Source of the DNA: Crambe crambe
Taxonomy: Eukaryota > Porifera > Demospongiae > Poecilosclerida > Crambeidae
DNA: 64,000 bases
Reading direction: 5' to 3'
Assembly (NCBI GenBank): GCA_963924555.1
Contig: OZ004596.1
Location: forward strand, 5,466,139 to 5,530,138
In this document: one piece after another, positions 1 through 12,200 of the stretch
Position numbering within the stretch: position 1 is the stretch's first letter
How the letters are laid out: each line of letters opens with the position of its first letter
Notes under the pieces: model-generated
Databases searched by the model: none
Told to the model about the DNA's origin: nothing
The model's input: only the letters and a program-made list of their open reading frames with translations
Translations under genes and position numbers: made by a program

Positions 1-2144
1 GCCTCTGTCATTACCACAGTGGGAACCTGGCCAGAAGTACATTATTAACACCTCCAGAGTACACCTCTAAAGGATACCTCACTTATAAACATGTCATTTA
101 CACCTCCACAAGAAAGAAAAATCACTAATGACCACTTACTTTTCTATTTTGAGGCTGTTCTTTGAATTCACCTTCTGCCCTGGTCTTGGCAACTGAGGGG
201 TATGGAATCCTGGCACTCCACCCAGCATCTGGTGGAATTTTCTCTCCTTCTTACTGGTGGGTACCTCCCCCTCCAACCTACAGGAGGTCAAAAACGATAT
301 GCATGCTCACAAGCTGTATGCATTGAAATGGAGGGTGTCAAGTAAGGGACAAAGGGTGTGGCAAGGTAGGGATAAAGGGTGTGGCATATCCATGATATCA
401 TGGAGTATGAATAAATAGGTATGATGTCACATAGGACGTCTACAGAAATGTCAGGGTTAAGAACCACTAGTGCTATAGAATTCAATACGTCATAAAGGTA
501 CCTGAATTTGAGTGGTTTGCCGGGTAGAGGAATCCGAATATGCTGAATGGAAGAACCTTTCTCATCCGAGAGTTGCTGTTGGAAGTCAGTATGTTCAGTT
601 CCCCCATCCACTTCCTCCTGGTCTCCATTCTCCTCTTTACAACAGCACTCAACACTGCAATTGTGAAACATAAAGTAGGTCATTTTGTAGCTGAAGCAAT
701 CACAGGCATCAGAAAATAACACACAATGAAAGAATTTCGTTGTATGTGAAAATACAAAGAATGAGACGCACTTCCAGACACTCACTACTAAGTGATGGGA
801 CAAATTATGCTGACTAATTATTCTACACAGAATCGGATTGATAACCACTATTAGACCTTATTTGGATAAATGTATGAGCTGAAACCTATCATCTAACTTA
901 CCACAGGAGCCTGCTGCTGGACTTCCAGAGAGTGTATGGGTCCTTTTCTCCGATAGGCACTCCACAGCGATCACACACAAAGCACTCCGGATGGAACGTA
1001 TGAGAGATCCCCACCGTCTGAATAAATGCCACTAATTAAGTATACTGGTTCTAGTTCTTTTAGTATACTAGTTCTTGTATACTGTTCCTAGTGGAGGCAT
1101 AATTAGATAACTACTGATCCAACCAAACACCCGGACTCCCACCCAGTTCCTTAGCAAAGTTCTTGCAGAGTTATTACACAAACAAGGTGCAGTATATTTC
1201 ACGTATATTTTCTTGCATACTGGCTAGTATACCATGGTTGGTGGAGTACATTTTTGTATATTCTAGTATATCTTACCATGGTTGGTCCTGTGATGTAGCC
1301 ATTGCACCTTTCACACTTGTGCGCCGACTTTTCGTAAAAATGTTCCATGCAGTACGATTGCTCCTCCTCTTCATAGTAGGTTTCTGGCAAAGGAATTAAA
1401 CAGACAACACACCTACAAGGTAGAGGGTGAGAGAACAGAAAAGGTACATGGAGATACCATCCAGTAAATGGCAACAAGATGCCTATTCAATATCAAAGTG
1501 AAGGAAGTGTCCTATATTATGTTATGCTTACTTATTAAGTATAACAACCATTCAAATAGTGCTTTTACTTGTGGGGAAAGAATGTCTAGTCCCTAATGGA
1601 TTGCCATCTATAACAATAATGATACTAGAATGTGCACACCCGTCTAGTGACTTCATGCTGCATTGCATTGACTCCGTTTTATCACAGTCCATGTAGAAAA
1701 AAACACAGTCATGTTCGGGAAGAAGTAATGCACACAATCGCGCACACAAAATAGATTGCACCAGGCAATATTGATAACAGCACAGTTGACCACTTCTCCA
1801 CTAAATCAGATGGGAAAGTACTTAAAAGGTTGAAGTCATTCATTTGTCTGATCGAAGAGGAGAATAAGGAGAGATTAGTCACAGTTTGTGACTGAATCAT
1901 CATAATTAGAATTATATATGCACTTTACATGATACGACATGGAATGTTTGGTTACCCTAATAGTTGTCTATGTTATATAATGTACTAGTCAACTTTTGGT
2001 TTTGTTGACTTGTAGCAGTACCAGCAACGAAATTCTTTCCTACTTGTTAAGTTTTGAATTGATTTTTAAAACTTTAAAGGTACTAATGAGATAACGAAGA
2101 TACTAATTGGAACTACTCAGGTCACTCCCCCCCCCCTCCCTTCA

Positions 2145-2180
<36 letters not shown>

Positions 2181-2515
2181 CACCTGAAGCACTCCACATG
2201 CCACACCTTTCCCATGGCCTCCAGCACCTGCATCCCCTCGGGTGGGAAGGTTCGCTGACAACGTGCACACCATTCTATACAACAATGCACTCATCATTAT
2301 ACCATCCATGAGTTCCTGAACAACCCTCTGGAGACAATTTGGATGTGTGTAGAAAAAGACTATTGCACAGGACTGTTGATACTCACACATAAACTCTTCA
2401 TTATGGGAATGGCAAGCCATTGAAGGGACATCCTTCTCCCATTACTGCCCTTCTCTTATTACTCCACACATTCATTTATTTCTTGAAGTCCTGAAGCTTT
2501 CCGATGTCCCTCCAA

Positions 2516-2551
<36 letters not shown>

Positions 2552-2715
2552 AGATTAAGACCTTCATCATTGATGCTACTGATCCGTCGTGTGGGTGTTC
2601 TCTCTGAAACTCCCATGACTTCCTGTGCAGAAGGACTTGTCTCTCTTCCAGTGGCACTGGTGCTACCATCAGATGTGAGGGTGCCAGAAGGGGCAGCTGC
2701 CACTGTTGCAGCCAT
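1..2715 (-). CDS. LIMK1/2-like: LIM domain kinase (LIMK-type), 5' part; runs off the left edge
   Basis: LIM kinases phosphorylate and inactivate cofilin. Proposed exons in transcript order: 2562-2715 (start ATG, weak donor), 2184-2274, 1277-1412, 902-1017, 502-654, 140-277. Splice phases agree from exon 2 to exon 6. Two LIM domains have all zinc ligands. LIM1 shows C-AR-C, H-VE-C-FR-C-VV-C and C-ME-H. LIM2 shows C-ER-C, H-PE-C-FV-C-DR-C and C-VE-C. From the second cysteine pair of LIM1 to the end of LIM2 the spacing equals that of vertebrate LIMK, and LIM2 has the LIMK-like stretch IGEKDPYTL. The following IRIP...PLKFRLEGEV resembles the start of the LIMK PDZ domain. The kinase domain would lie outside the window. 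LIM-only proteins are the alternative. The first exon is the least certain part, because its donor (GTCTTA) is weak and it ends beside a GA microsatellite. Confidence 0.75.
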
Positions 2716-3207
2716 GACTAGCTATAAAAGAGTGGAGATCACCTTAGGAGCTGGTTATCTAATACTGTTAAAACACATTAACTACAATGGCTTACCTTGA
2801 TCCTGCCTGCTTAATTACACCTTTGTGCACTGAAAAGGTTCAAGTTCAGTTAGCAAAGCTGATGCGCGCGTTATGATCACAGAACCATTAATCACAGCTG
2901 CTTTTACTCATAAACAACCACACCCACACATAAATAAATTTAAGCGATCGTCAGTCTCCGGATAGGTCCGTATACTTCAGTTATCCTCGCTCGTGGGTAG
3001 TTTCCTGTCATTTTCCTGGAACTGCTGGCTCAGCAATCCCATATAAGGGTAAACATACGCTAATAGTATTCATCATTGTCATGTTATCAAGAAGTAAAAT
3101 CCTGCATCCTGCACCTGTAGTCATTCCACTGAGTTGACACGGCTCTATGACATTGAAGACAGTCCAGTTTAGTTAGACTTTTTTTCATTTTGAAAGGCGT
3201 TTCATAG
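2716..3207. promoter_or_regulatory. shared 5' region between LIMK-like and slingshot
   Basis: These 492 bp separate the two divergent start codons (2715 on minus, 3208 on plus). No open gene is visible inside, so the segment must carry the 5' UTRs and promoters of both genes. I see no clear TATA box. A CG-containing stretch (gcgcgcg) lies near 2863. Confidence 0.6.
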
Positions 3208-6200
3208 ATGTCGCTAGTGACCTTAGAAAGGAGCTCGCCTTCTCCTCACGAATCGGTGAGTGCGTCGTAGCTAGCAGTTAAGCTGGCACCATTAAATTAA
3301 TATGTTTAGTCTCGCACCCCTGTGGCTAGAATTGTGCACTGGGAGTTGTACCCTGAGGCCAGGGCTCTCTGAAAGACCTAGGGCACATGTACTGTCTTTC
3401 TTTCCTCACTAGGAGAATCTTTGTGGTTTTTTTTTAATGAAAGGTCATATGAAAAGGTCTGTGGGTTTCTCCTTAGGCATGTGATAAAGTCTGTCCATAG
3501 AATTGTTTACTAACCACCATGGTATGTGTCAATAGAAGAAGTGCTTATGAGAGTGCTTGCATAAATACCTCGGTTGACTGCTGAATATGGAAATGGTCCA
3601 TATTGACAAGGATGTACCAAGCCATTGCTCTGTGCTATCTAATGGGCTGTCCACATCTGGATCTGAACACTCGTGATAGTCACCATGATCTCATAGGTTA
3701 TGCATGGTCACAGACCTCCTTGGCATAATGAGGTGTTGTCATGTTCTCTGGGTGTATTGCAGCTTTTGTCAGGGACATGATATGTCGTGTAGGTTTAGAA
3801 AACGGAGTGTAATGGCTGAATGGGCTATGAAGTGATGTGCATTGAGGCCTGGCTGTCAAATTGTGCCAAAGGGACTCATTAGCATGTCTGGAGAGTGCAT
3901 ACTGCCCAGATGGCATTTGTGATTCCACATGTAGTTTGGGGGCAACAAAAAAACTCTATTCTGTTTGTGGAATTATTTTTTTGTACATGTGGCATGAGAT
4001 CAGACAAGGTCAGGAACTAGTGAAGTGGTTATCTTGCTCCAGTTGACTAACCCCATCTCCATGGTCACAAGGAATTTGTATAATGTTATATACATCAGCT
4101 GATCTCATTGATCTTCAAATTCCTTCTTCCCCTTTCATGCATTTTTTCTTCTTCTGTAGGAAAATGAAGACTTGCTCTCCATCTCCAGTTATGAAGGATT
4201 CGTAGCACGTGATCACTATGCCCTCTGCCTCTCCCCACGTCCCTTCACATCCCTTGGTCCCGGAAGGAGTGGAGGTGTGTACTTAAGAATCTAAAAATTT
4301 AAAAATATCAGAGTTGCTCCATACGTTCATCACTTTATAGAGATGCGTAAATATTTCCACGGTTCATCCTATAGGGGTGTGGTATCCCTTATCCTATATT
4401 AGGGATTCTCTCTATCATATCCATTACCAGCAGAGAATGTAGTATTCTTGGATGGGAAATCCAGGTTTTCTTTGTGGGTTTCAATTTCCAAACAGCTGGT
4501 CCCTCATTTTGGCATATTTTGACTATAATGAGTAGTTATGACGGCTTTTTTCACTCATAATTTTTCGGAGTTTCATGGTTTGATCACACTTGTGCGACTA
4601 CACAGCATGATGGGTGTGGTGTGACCATTCATGATTCGCCATCTTGACCTTGTGCTGTTTAATGCGACAGTTTATCTCAAGTGCCCAGAGTTTATGCCAT
4701 GCTGGTGAATGTTTTTGCATAACATCAATGCGACATGTGTTCCAATTTGTACTACAAGTGAGGCCACTGAGACTCCCAGAGACCAGAGTATTTAATTGTG
4801 TGTTCTTTTCGGTTTTAGTATTTCCCTCATGAGAGTTGGTGTATCTTTCAAGAACTTTGAAATTGAGTCTGCCAGGATGTAGTGTACTATTTTATCTCTT
4901 AATGTGATCACTGACTGATCAGTATCCTGTTGTAATTATGGTGCTGACCTGAGTGGCTAAACAGTCTGGGAAATAATGTGCTCTACATGCTGAGAGGATT
5001 GTACCTTGAGTGAGGTCACTACCTGGAATGATGTACCCAGGCCATTCCTTCTTAGCATGCTCAGTGTGTTCCTTTATGGACAGCCAAGATCACTGATTTG
5101 AGTGATTTTAATAAGTATGTGCTACCACCATGACTTGAGAAAAATTTTGCCAATCACATTTTTGTATGAAAAATATAAAGAGTATTATGTTAAAGCCCAT
5201 AGCTAAAGAATTCTGTAGGTGTTTGGCGTTATTAGCGATGGTAATGCTTCAGTCTTATGTATGTCATATGATGAGAGTGGGGTGCTTGAGAAACTGACTG
5301 ACCTTATTAGAGGCCATGATGCATGCAGCCAACTGGCTGGTATACTGGGGGGCCTACATTAACATGACCCTATTAGCAGGTCAGCATTGCAGTAGTGTGG
5401 GCAGTCAAAACCTTGTTCATCTTTCTCTTACAAGTAAGCAATGATCAAACACACACACAGTTTATATACACAGTCGGACCAAAAATGATGCTGAAAGTGA
5501 GTTCCAAGTTTTGAACTCCTATCTTTTCCTTATTTGCTCATGGCTTACCTTCTCATGCACACAATGAAATTGAATTAGAATTAGAAGCCATTTTGGTTGA
5601 TATAGTAGCCCATGTTGGTATTCTATATGAAAGGGATGAAATGGCACACAAAGAATGTCATCCCTCCCCTCTCCCCCTCTCCCTCCTCCTTGATTATTAA
5701 TGACCAGGAGAAAAAAAAGAAGTTTGTTACTGTCTTATCAATTGCCTTATTGCACACAAAGAACATTCATCAATTTCCCATTAGCAGACCATCTTGGATT
5801 AATATGGCCGTTAGTGGGTCTGGTCTCATCGTCATCAATGATACCTTTGAGCTTCTCCTTTGATGTTCGTAGGTGCTGTCAGGGGGTAAAGTTAGGTTCC
5901 CTTTGTTTTGTCATTTAGTAAAGAGTTATCAAATGCAGTGAGGTTGCTTTGATGTCAGAACCTATGGCTGCTCCATTATATATCTACCGGTTTTGTTCCT
6001 AGTAGAGTGCTGGGTTTTCTTTTGACTGACTCCCTTTGACTCCCTGTTTACTTCCATCTTTCCCTATTCTGTGTGACCTCTTCAATGTAACAACTACCAT
6101 GTCCACACGATGTAATGTTTGAACAAGGAAGTTTTCCTTCTTCTGTGTGTGTCTACGTATGCATAGTCTTCTTGGCACAAGTCTTACCTGGGTACACCTC

Positions 6201-9200
6201 ATTATCACTCCACTTCTCCTTTATGCGTATTACTAACAGTCTGTCCAGCAGTTGTGTCACTCGCGCATGTATGAACGTCATGTGCACGCACAGAAGGTTA
6301 ATTCCTTCATGTGAGTCACACATGCAGTGCATACAATGAGAGCAAGTGAGAGTGCACTTGACTGGCGTCTAGCTAGGTTTGCCAACAGTGACACTCAAAG
6401 GTTGCTCAGACTCGTGTCAAGCCAATGTAATCATAATGCCTGGGTTCACTCCATTGGATACCATAAAAGGGCATCATAATAGTATTGTGTAGTCTTAAGT
6501 ACAAGAGCTGTTATGATATTACGAGACTTCCCATAATGTATTGTATTTCATTACTGTACTGGAAACACATCAGAATCATTAATTACAGGGACTTGAGTGC
6601 AATCTGAGCATATGAAGGGTTTCAGGATTAGCATGATGTTATTGATTTGTATTTCTTTTGCACTTGTAGATCAACTAAGAATCTTCTCTCACTTGAAGAA
6701 ATTGATGAAAATACTCAGAAATGATGACAAACTCCGAATGGTAAAGATACCTTAGACTGGGGAGGAGGGAGTATTTAAAGCTGTTTACTTTAAACCTTGG
6801 AACAATTGAGCAGTTCTATTGCCCTCCTCCATTGTATGTTTATTACTTTCCAAATACTGATAATTTTTGTTTATCAAAACAAGTTTTGTTATCAGACCAA
6901 CTGTGCATGTGCCGTTGCTATGGATGCTACAGTATATAAACACTCAAAATACAGAAGGTTTTCTTTTGGTGTCAAAGAGGCCAAACAACTTAATATTGAT
7001 CATCCGCTAGTGATCTTTTCCACCCCTATTCAGACCTTATCACTTGATCATAATGTTGACTGTCACCTTCCATTCACAGAGGTCACTTTTGCTGACGTAG
7101 CAATCAGTGGAGTTTTTCTTACTCCTTCCTTCCAGTTGAGGAAGGTCTGGGGATACTCATTTGACCATCAAATTAGGACATTTTTCTTTTCCTGATCCCA
7201 CAAATATCCAAGTGTTCTAATAATTTAGGCCAATTCAGGAGTCCATAGAATAGCTGGGGGTAATTAACAGGCAAGTTTTATTTATTTATCTTTGAAATAT
7301 GCTGTGTCTAGTGTGAGCGCCTTGCAGTTGACTTTCCTCAAGAGTGTTAGGAGCTTATTCATCTCACTCTAATGAATCTTCTTTGCATGCATAGGCAACC
7401 CTAGCAACATCGAATGAATACTTATATTATCATCTCACCTATGGGAAGAGTAGCAGCTGATAAATGTCATGAGACCTTTCATAGTTGACCAGACCACCTA
7501 TGGAGTTGAATTTATGAGTGCAGTAGTAAACTCAAGTTTGCACAGTGTTGCTGCATATGCCAAGTCCATAAATTTTAGTAGGAGTATTAGCGTGAACACT
7601 CTTATCTTTGTGTTCTTGAAATCCATGAGTTTTGTTCTCATAATTATTGTTATGTAGTGTACTGCACGTGCTCAGTACAGTTTTAATGAGGTCACCACTG
7701 ATTGGTATGTTGCATTATTTTTGCAGCAAGTTCACTGTTCTTAATACACAAAATGTTGCCTTGCTTACAACCAGCTTCTTTGATTGTTCCTTATCATAAT
7801 TAATTCTACCAAAGGCATTCTACACATTCTTTTCAAAGGATCTGGTAATGGACACCCAATAATAACTTGTACAGTCAAACTGCTGGCCATTGGATATGAC
7901 AATGTTCATATAACACTTCCACTCCCACTGATTGCCATCCACTCTGGCTTATTAGTGGTACAGTGAGCACAAGACTTGGGTGGGCATCTGGGGCCAGTGG
8001 CCTAATTAGATCACTATTAGTAGCATCATTGCTCTAAAACTATTCCCATCCTTATGTAGTAATGGTTCTTGCCATTTTTGTCGCATTTATTACTCCCGGG
8101 CAGGTGACAGTGTTTTGCACATGCCAATGTGCCATATGTAGATTTAACTCAATTGTGATGTTGTTCTTGCCACAATGGCAATACCCTTTCAGTTGGAACC
8201 AGCCAGCTGACATGAGCTGGATCCAGTTGCATTATCAGACTTCCAGAACAGTACATTGTAAATATGCAACGTAAGTAGTCTAAAGGCTCCTATGGACTAG
8301 TAATAGCACTTTTGTTTTTTGTTGAACAAAACCACTTTTTGTGCTGACTAAGTTACAACTGTCTGGAGTCATTTTATCTCCCCCATCTTATTTTCTGTTT
8401 CAGGTTGTGGAGCTGGAGAATAACAGTGCTCGGAGGGTGACCAAGTACCTGGTCATCGTTGCCACCAATGGTCACATGGCCACCGAGGAAACCATAGTCT
8501 TGGGGACTGAGCAGGAAGACAGCAGGTACCTACATAATACAATTATGACATAGCAGAAATTCTGCAGGTAAAATTCTTCCCATCCATGTTGTATGATCAG
8601 ATGACTGTACCCTTAGACCCTTCTTCCTCTTTCCCATGTTTTACAAAATATTTACCTTCCCTGGTCCCAGATACCTAGCAGCTGCTGTTTCACTAGCTTC
8701 CTGCTCCAAATCTTGTTGAAATGTAGTTTCAGTTACCATCGCCTACTAGGCTGATGACACAGCAAGAACAAGCGTGCACACACACACACACACACACAGC
8801 CCTTTTCAGCTTCCCCCCAGCCCTACACTATCATAACTACATAACACTATGTACCTTGACCCTTCATAGATGCTAGTTATGTATTAAATTTTCACTATGC
8901 AGTGTGAGAATCTCTCTGGTGCTTCCACTTTGGAGGGACACAGAGATCAAGTTAGATGGAGATGGGTAAGTCAGCCACTTGTTGTTATGTAGTTATCAGA
9001 CATCCCCTCAATGTCCTCCCTACTCCTCCAATTAATTGAGTGCTTCGTCCCAGTATTACGATTTACACATTCTTTGTCCGCCCATAACTTGTGGAATGAC
9101 AGACAAATGCTTTTTTTCTTCTTGATAGTAAAAAAAGGATTATATCTTCTTCCTTCCATTAGAGACCGATTTTCAAATATGCCTATAATCAACTGTTACA

Positions 9201-12200
9201 TAATCTTGTGTAATTTCTTTGAGTGCATTTTAGTCTCAGCCTGTTGTGTGCATGTCGTAACATTCTTATAGTGCTAAATGGACCTGTTTACTGTGTGTGT
9301 ACATACATACATACGTATGTATCAGAGAGTGCGGTAGCACTCTCTAAGTAGGGATGGCAGGTCAAAGTCCATAGGACAGTATAAACTAAAAACTCTTCTT
9401 TCTCTTCTACCCTCACTCTACAGGTTCTCAGAAGGCTACAGTGAATTATTATATCTACAAAGAAGAGAGGAGAATGTTCAAAAGCCAAAAATTCATTCGC
9501 CAACATAAGAAAAAAACGAGTTCTAAAATTGACTTTTCGTTCTTTTTCTTTATAATAATAATAATAATAATAATGTATAAGATCGACGTACCGGCTTACT
9601 GGCTATAGTCATCAAAATTCTGCTTTGGCCATCTGTTAGAGCGGCACCTAGAGGCTGATCTTTTGCTATTAGTTTTGACTAAGGCTCTACTTCACTATTC
9701 GATAGCACTCGGAACACTGCTAATCTTTCTACGCCATTTTGAAGGGGGCGGGGCTTATGGGCGGAGCCACGTAAGCTTAAGTTTAGCTATAGCCAAGGTC
9801 TTCATTCATTATCTGATGATCTTCCAGTCACTCCTTGCTGAATTACAGTACAGATGCTCATCCTATAGTAGCATTATAACCAGTACTTGGCTGTAGTGTA
9901 GTCAGCTCACTTCACCATGCCGTGTACATGTCATTTACATTGCTGTTGCTGTAAAGTTTTATATCAACAAAACTTAAATAGCTAAACAAATTCTTCAACC
10001 AGAGACACTGTATGTACCTACAAAAGAGGTTTATGTAGAGCTGGCTTTGTATAGTACTGTACTGTAGCCTCCCTCATTCAACTTCAAGCACTAAGAAAAA
10101 GGATAGAAACAAGTGAGCGTAAAAAATTTCTTCAAATAAAAAGGTTAAGTAGGGATAGCCTAAAATCTAGCTGGGCTATCTATAATGTGCTGCAGCCTCG
10201 TATGAAAAAAATCTTCGCGATATTACCTCATAAAAGGGGTGGGGCAATTAATAGCAGTTCTCCTCATATAACACCTGCACAGGATGTGGCCATTTGATGG
10301 CATCCACTATTATGATCACTACACCAAATGCATAAACTCCCCATACTCCTCCCTCAAGCAAGACATACGTACCATCTCAATAATTATTTCAGTGATCACA
10401 TATGTAACAATTAGCTAATGCTGTTCACTTTTTAAAATGTTCACTCCTTTCAGTACTCCATTACACTGCAGATGATCATCCTTCAAACTCTCCTCCCTGA
10501 ACAGAATGAAATACTGATCATTAATTTAGTTCAATCAAGGAAGCCTTTAGTGTCTATCAATAAGAATGCAAACAAGTGAATCCAAAAAATTTCTTCGAAA
10601 TAAAAATGTGAAGTAGGGATGCTATTATAACTGCAGCTTCATTATGAAAACCAAGTACTGCAGCATCGAAGCAGTATGGCCCAAAAATCTAGCTGGAATA
10701 TGTATTATAACTGCATGCAAGAGAGTGAACTTAGTGAAGTGACCCTTACCCATCATCAAGTACGAGATACTATTCCTACTTCACTCCCTTGGCCCTTGAT
10801 CATGGGAGTGAAGTAGGAATAGTATCTCGTACTTGATGATGGGTAAGGGTCACTTCACTAAGTTCACTCTCTTGCATGCAGTTATAATACATATTCCAGC
10901 TAGATTTTTGGGCCATACTGCTTCGATGCTGCAGTACTTGGTTTTCATAATGAAGCTGCAGTTATAATAGCATCCCTACTTCACATTTTTATTTCGAAGA
11001 AATTTTTTGCATTCACTTGTGTATGTATGTATGTATGTATGTATGTATGTATGTATGTATGTATGTATGTATGTATGTATGTTTATTTGCTGACTTGCAG
11101 TGGTTTCAGCGTTCACACAGGAGACAGGCATCAAGTCTTCAAACCTTCCTCAGTTCAAAGCATGTGGTGAGTTCAGAATTGCAAACTTCCTACACTTGAC
11201 TATAACTACACTGTGTGTGTACATGACTTGACTTTTGTCGATGTGCACACGTGATGATCCTTTCCTACTGTACATCCAGACTCTGGTTTTTTAGTGTCCA
11301 ATTTAGAAGGCCTACCCCTATAGTGGTTTGTGGTTTTAGACCTGATCTTTTCCTGTCTTCATGACACTATTAAATGATACTATTTCGCACAGGGCTGCTC
11401 TCCAGATGTTGTATAAGGCCACCAAGGATGCACAAGCCCATAACTACTATGTGGGGGGTCTGAGCCATACCTGGATGAGTTACTACTCTGTCATGCTCAC
11501 CACTGATGGAGCAATTCTCAATGAATGGTCAGTTATCAATACAACCTGTATTGTGTGTTTCGTAAAGTATACATAGAGTTTGTTTCATAAAGTTATGCAT
11601 AGAGTTATTAGCAGAATGTGAAAGAGTTTATCATATCCCAAACTTTGATATTAAACTAGCTGCTACTACTTCCCCAATAGCAGCAACAACAACAGCACAA
11701 ATGATGTGCCCAACTCTCCTCTTGGACTTCTTCAATGCTCAGTCCTCCTGGAGATCTCTTATCTGCAAAATCAGACGACTTGTTGAATCTGTTCACCATT
11801 TCAGTTTTGATCACCAGAGGCTGTTCCTGGAGACTTTTGTCTTGGAAGTCTAGTTCAGACACTTCGTCCAAAGACCGAAGTCTATCAATGCTCACAGTCA
11901 GCAATGCTGTCTGTCCCTCATTGGTAGGAATGGTTTCAAAACACTCCATCCATAAATCACTCAGCCAGTAATCTCTGTCAGGAAGACTTCTTTCACTTTG
12001 ATGTCCAGCAGGGACAACTTTGAGGTTATTAATGATCTTTACTGGCACTCCCACTTCTGTGAGGAGAGCCTCTTTGATCAAGTCCTTCCACTCCTGTATC
12101 CATTGCTTGAATCTCTCCTCTCTCTTATCCTTGGATGCAAGAGACTTAAAATTTGGACTTTCGGTTATCATATTAGCAAAGGTCAAGACGATGATGGCAT

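Noticed and set aside
3208-3255. Slingshot starting only at the exon at 4160
   Set aside because: The short exon at 3208 encodes MSLVTLERSSPSPHES, matching the conserved slingshot N terminus, and splices in phase 0 to 4160.
8971-9506. Small open frames on both strands between slingshot exons 5 and 6
   Set aside because: No similarity, no splice-consistent joining, and the real exon 6 (GFSVHTGDRHQVFKP) is found at 11101.
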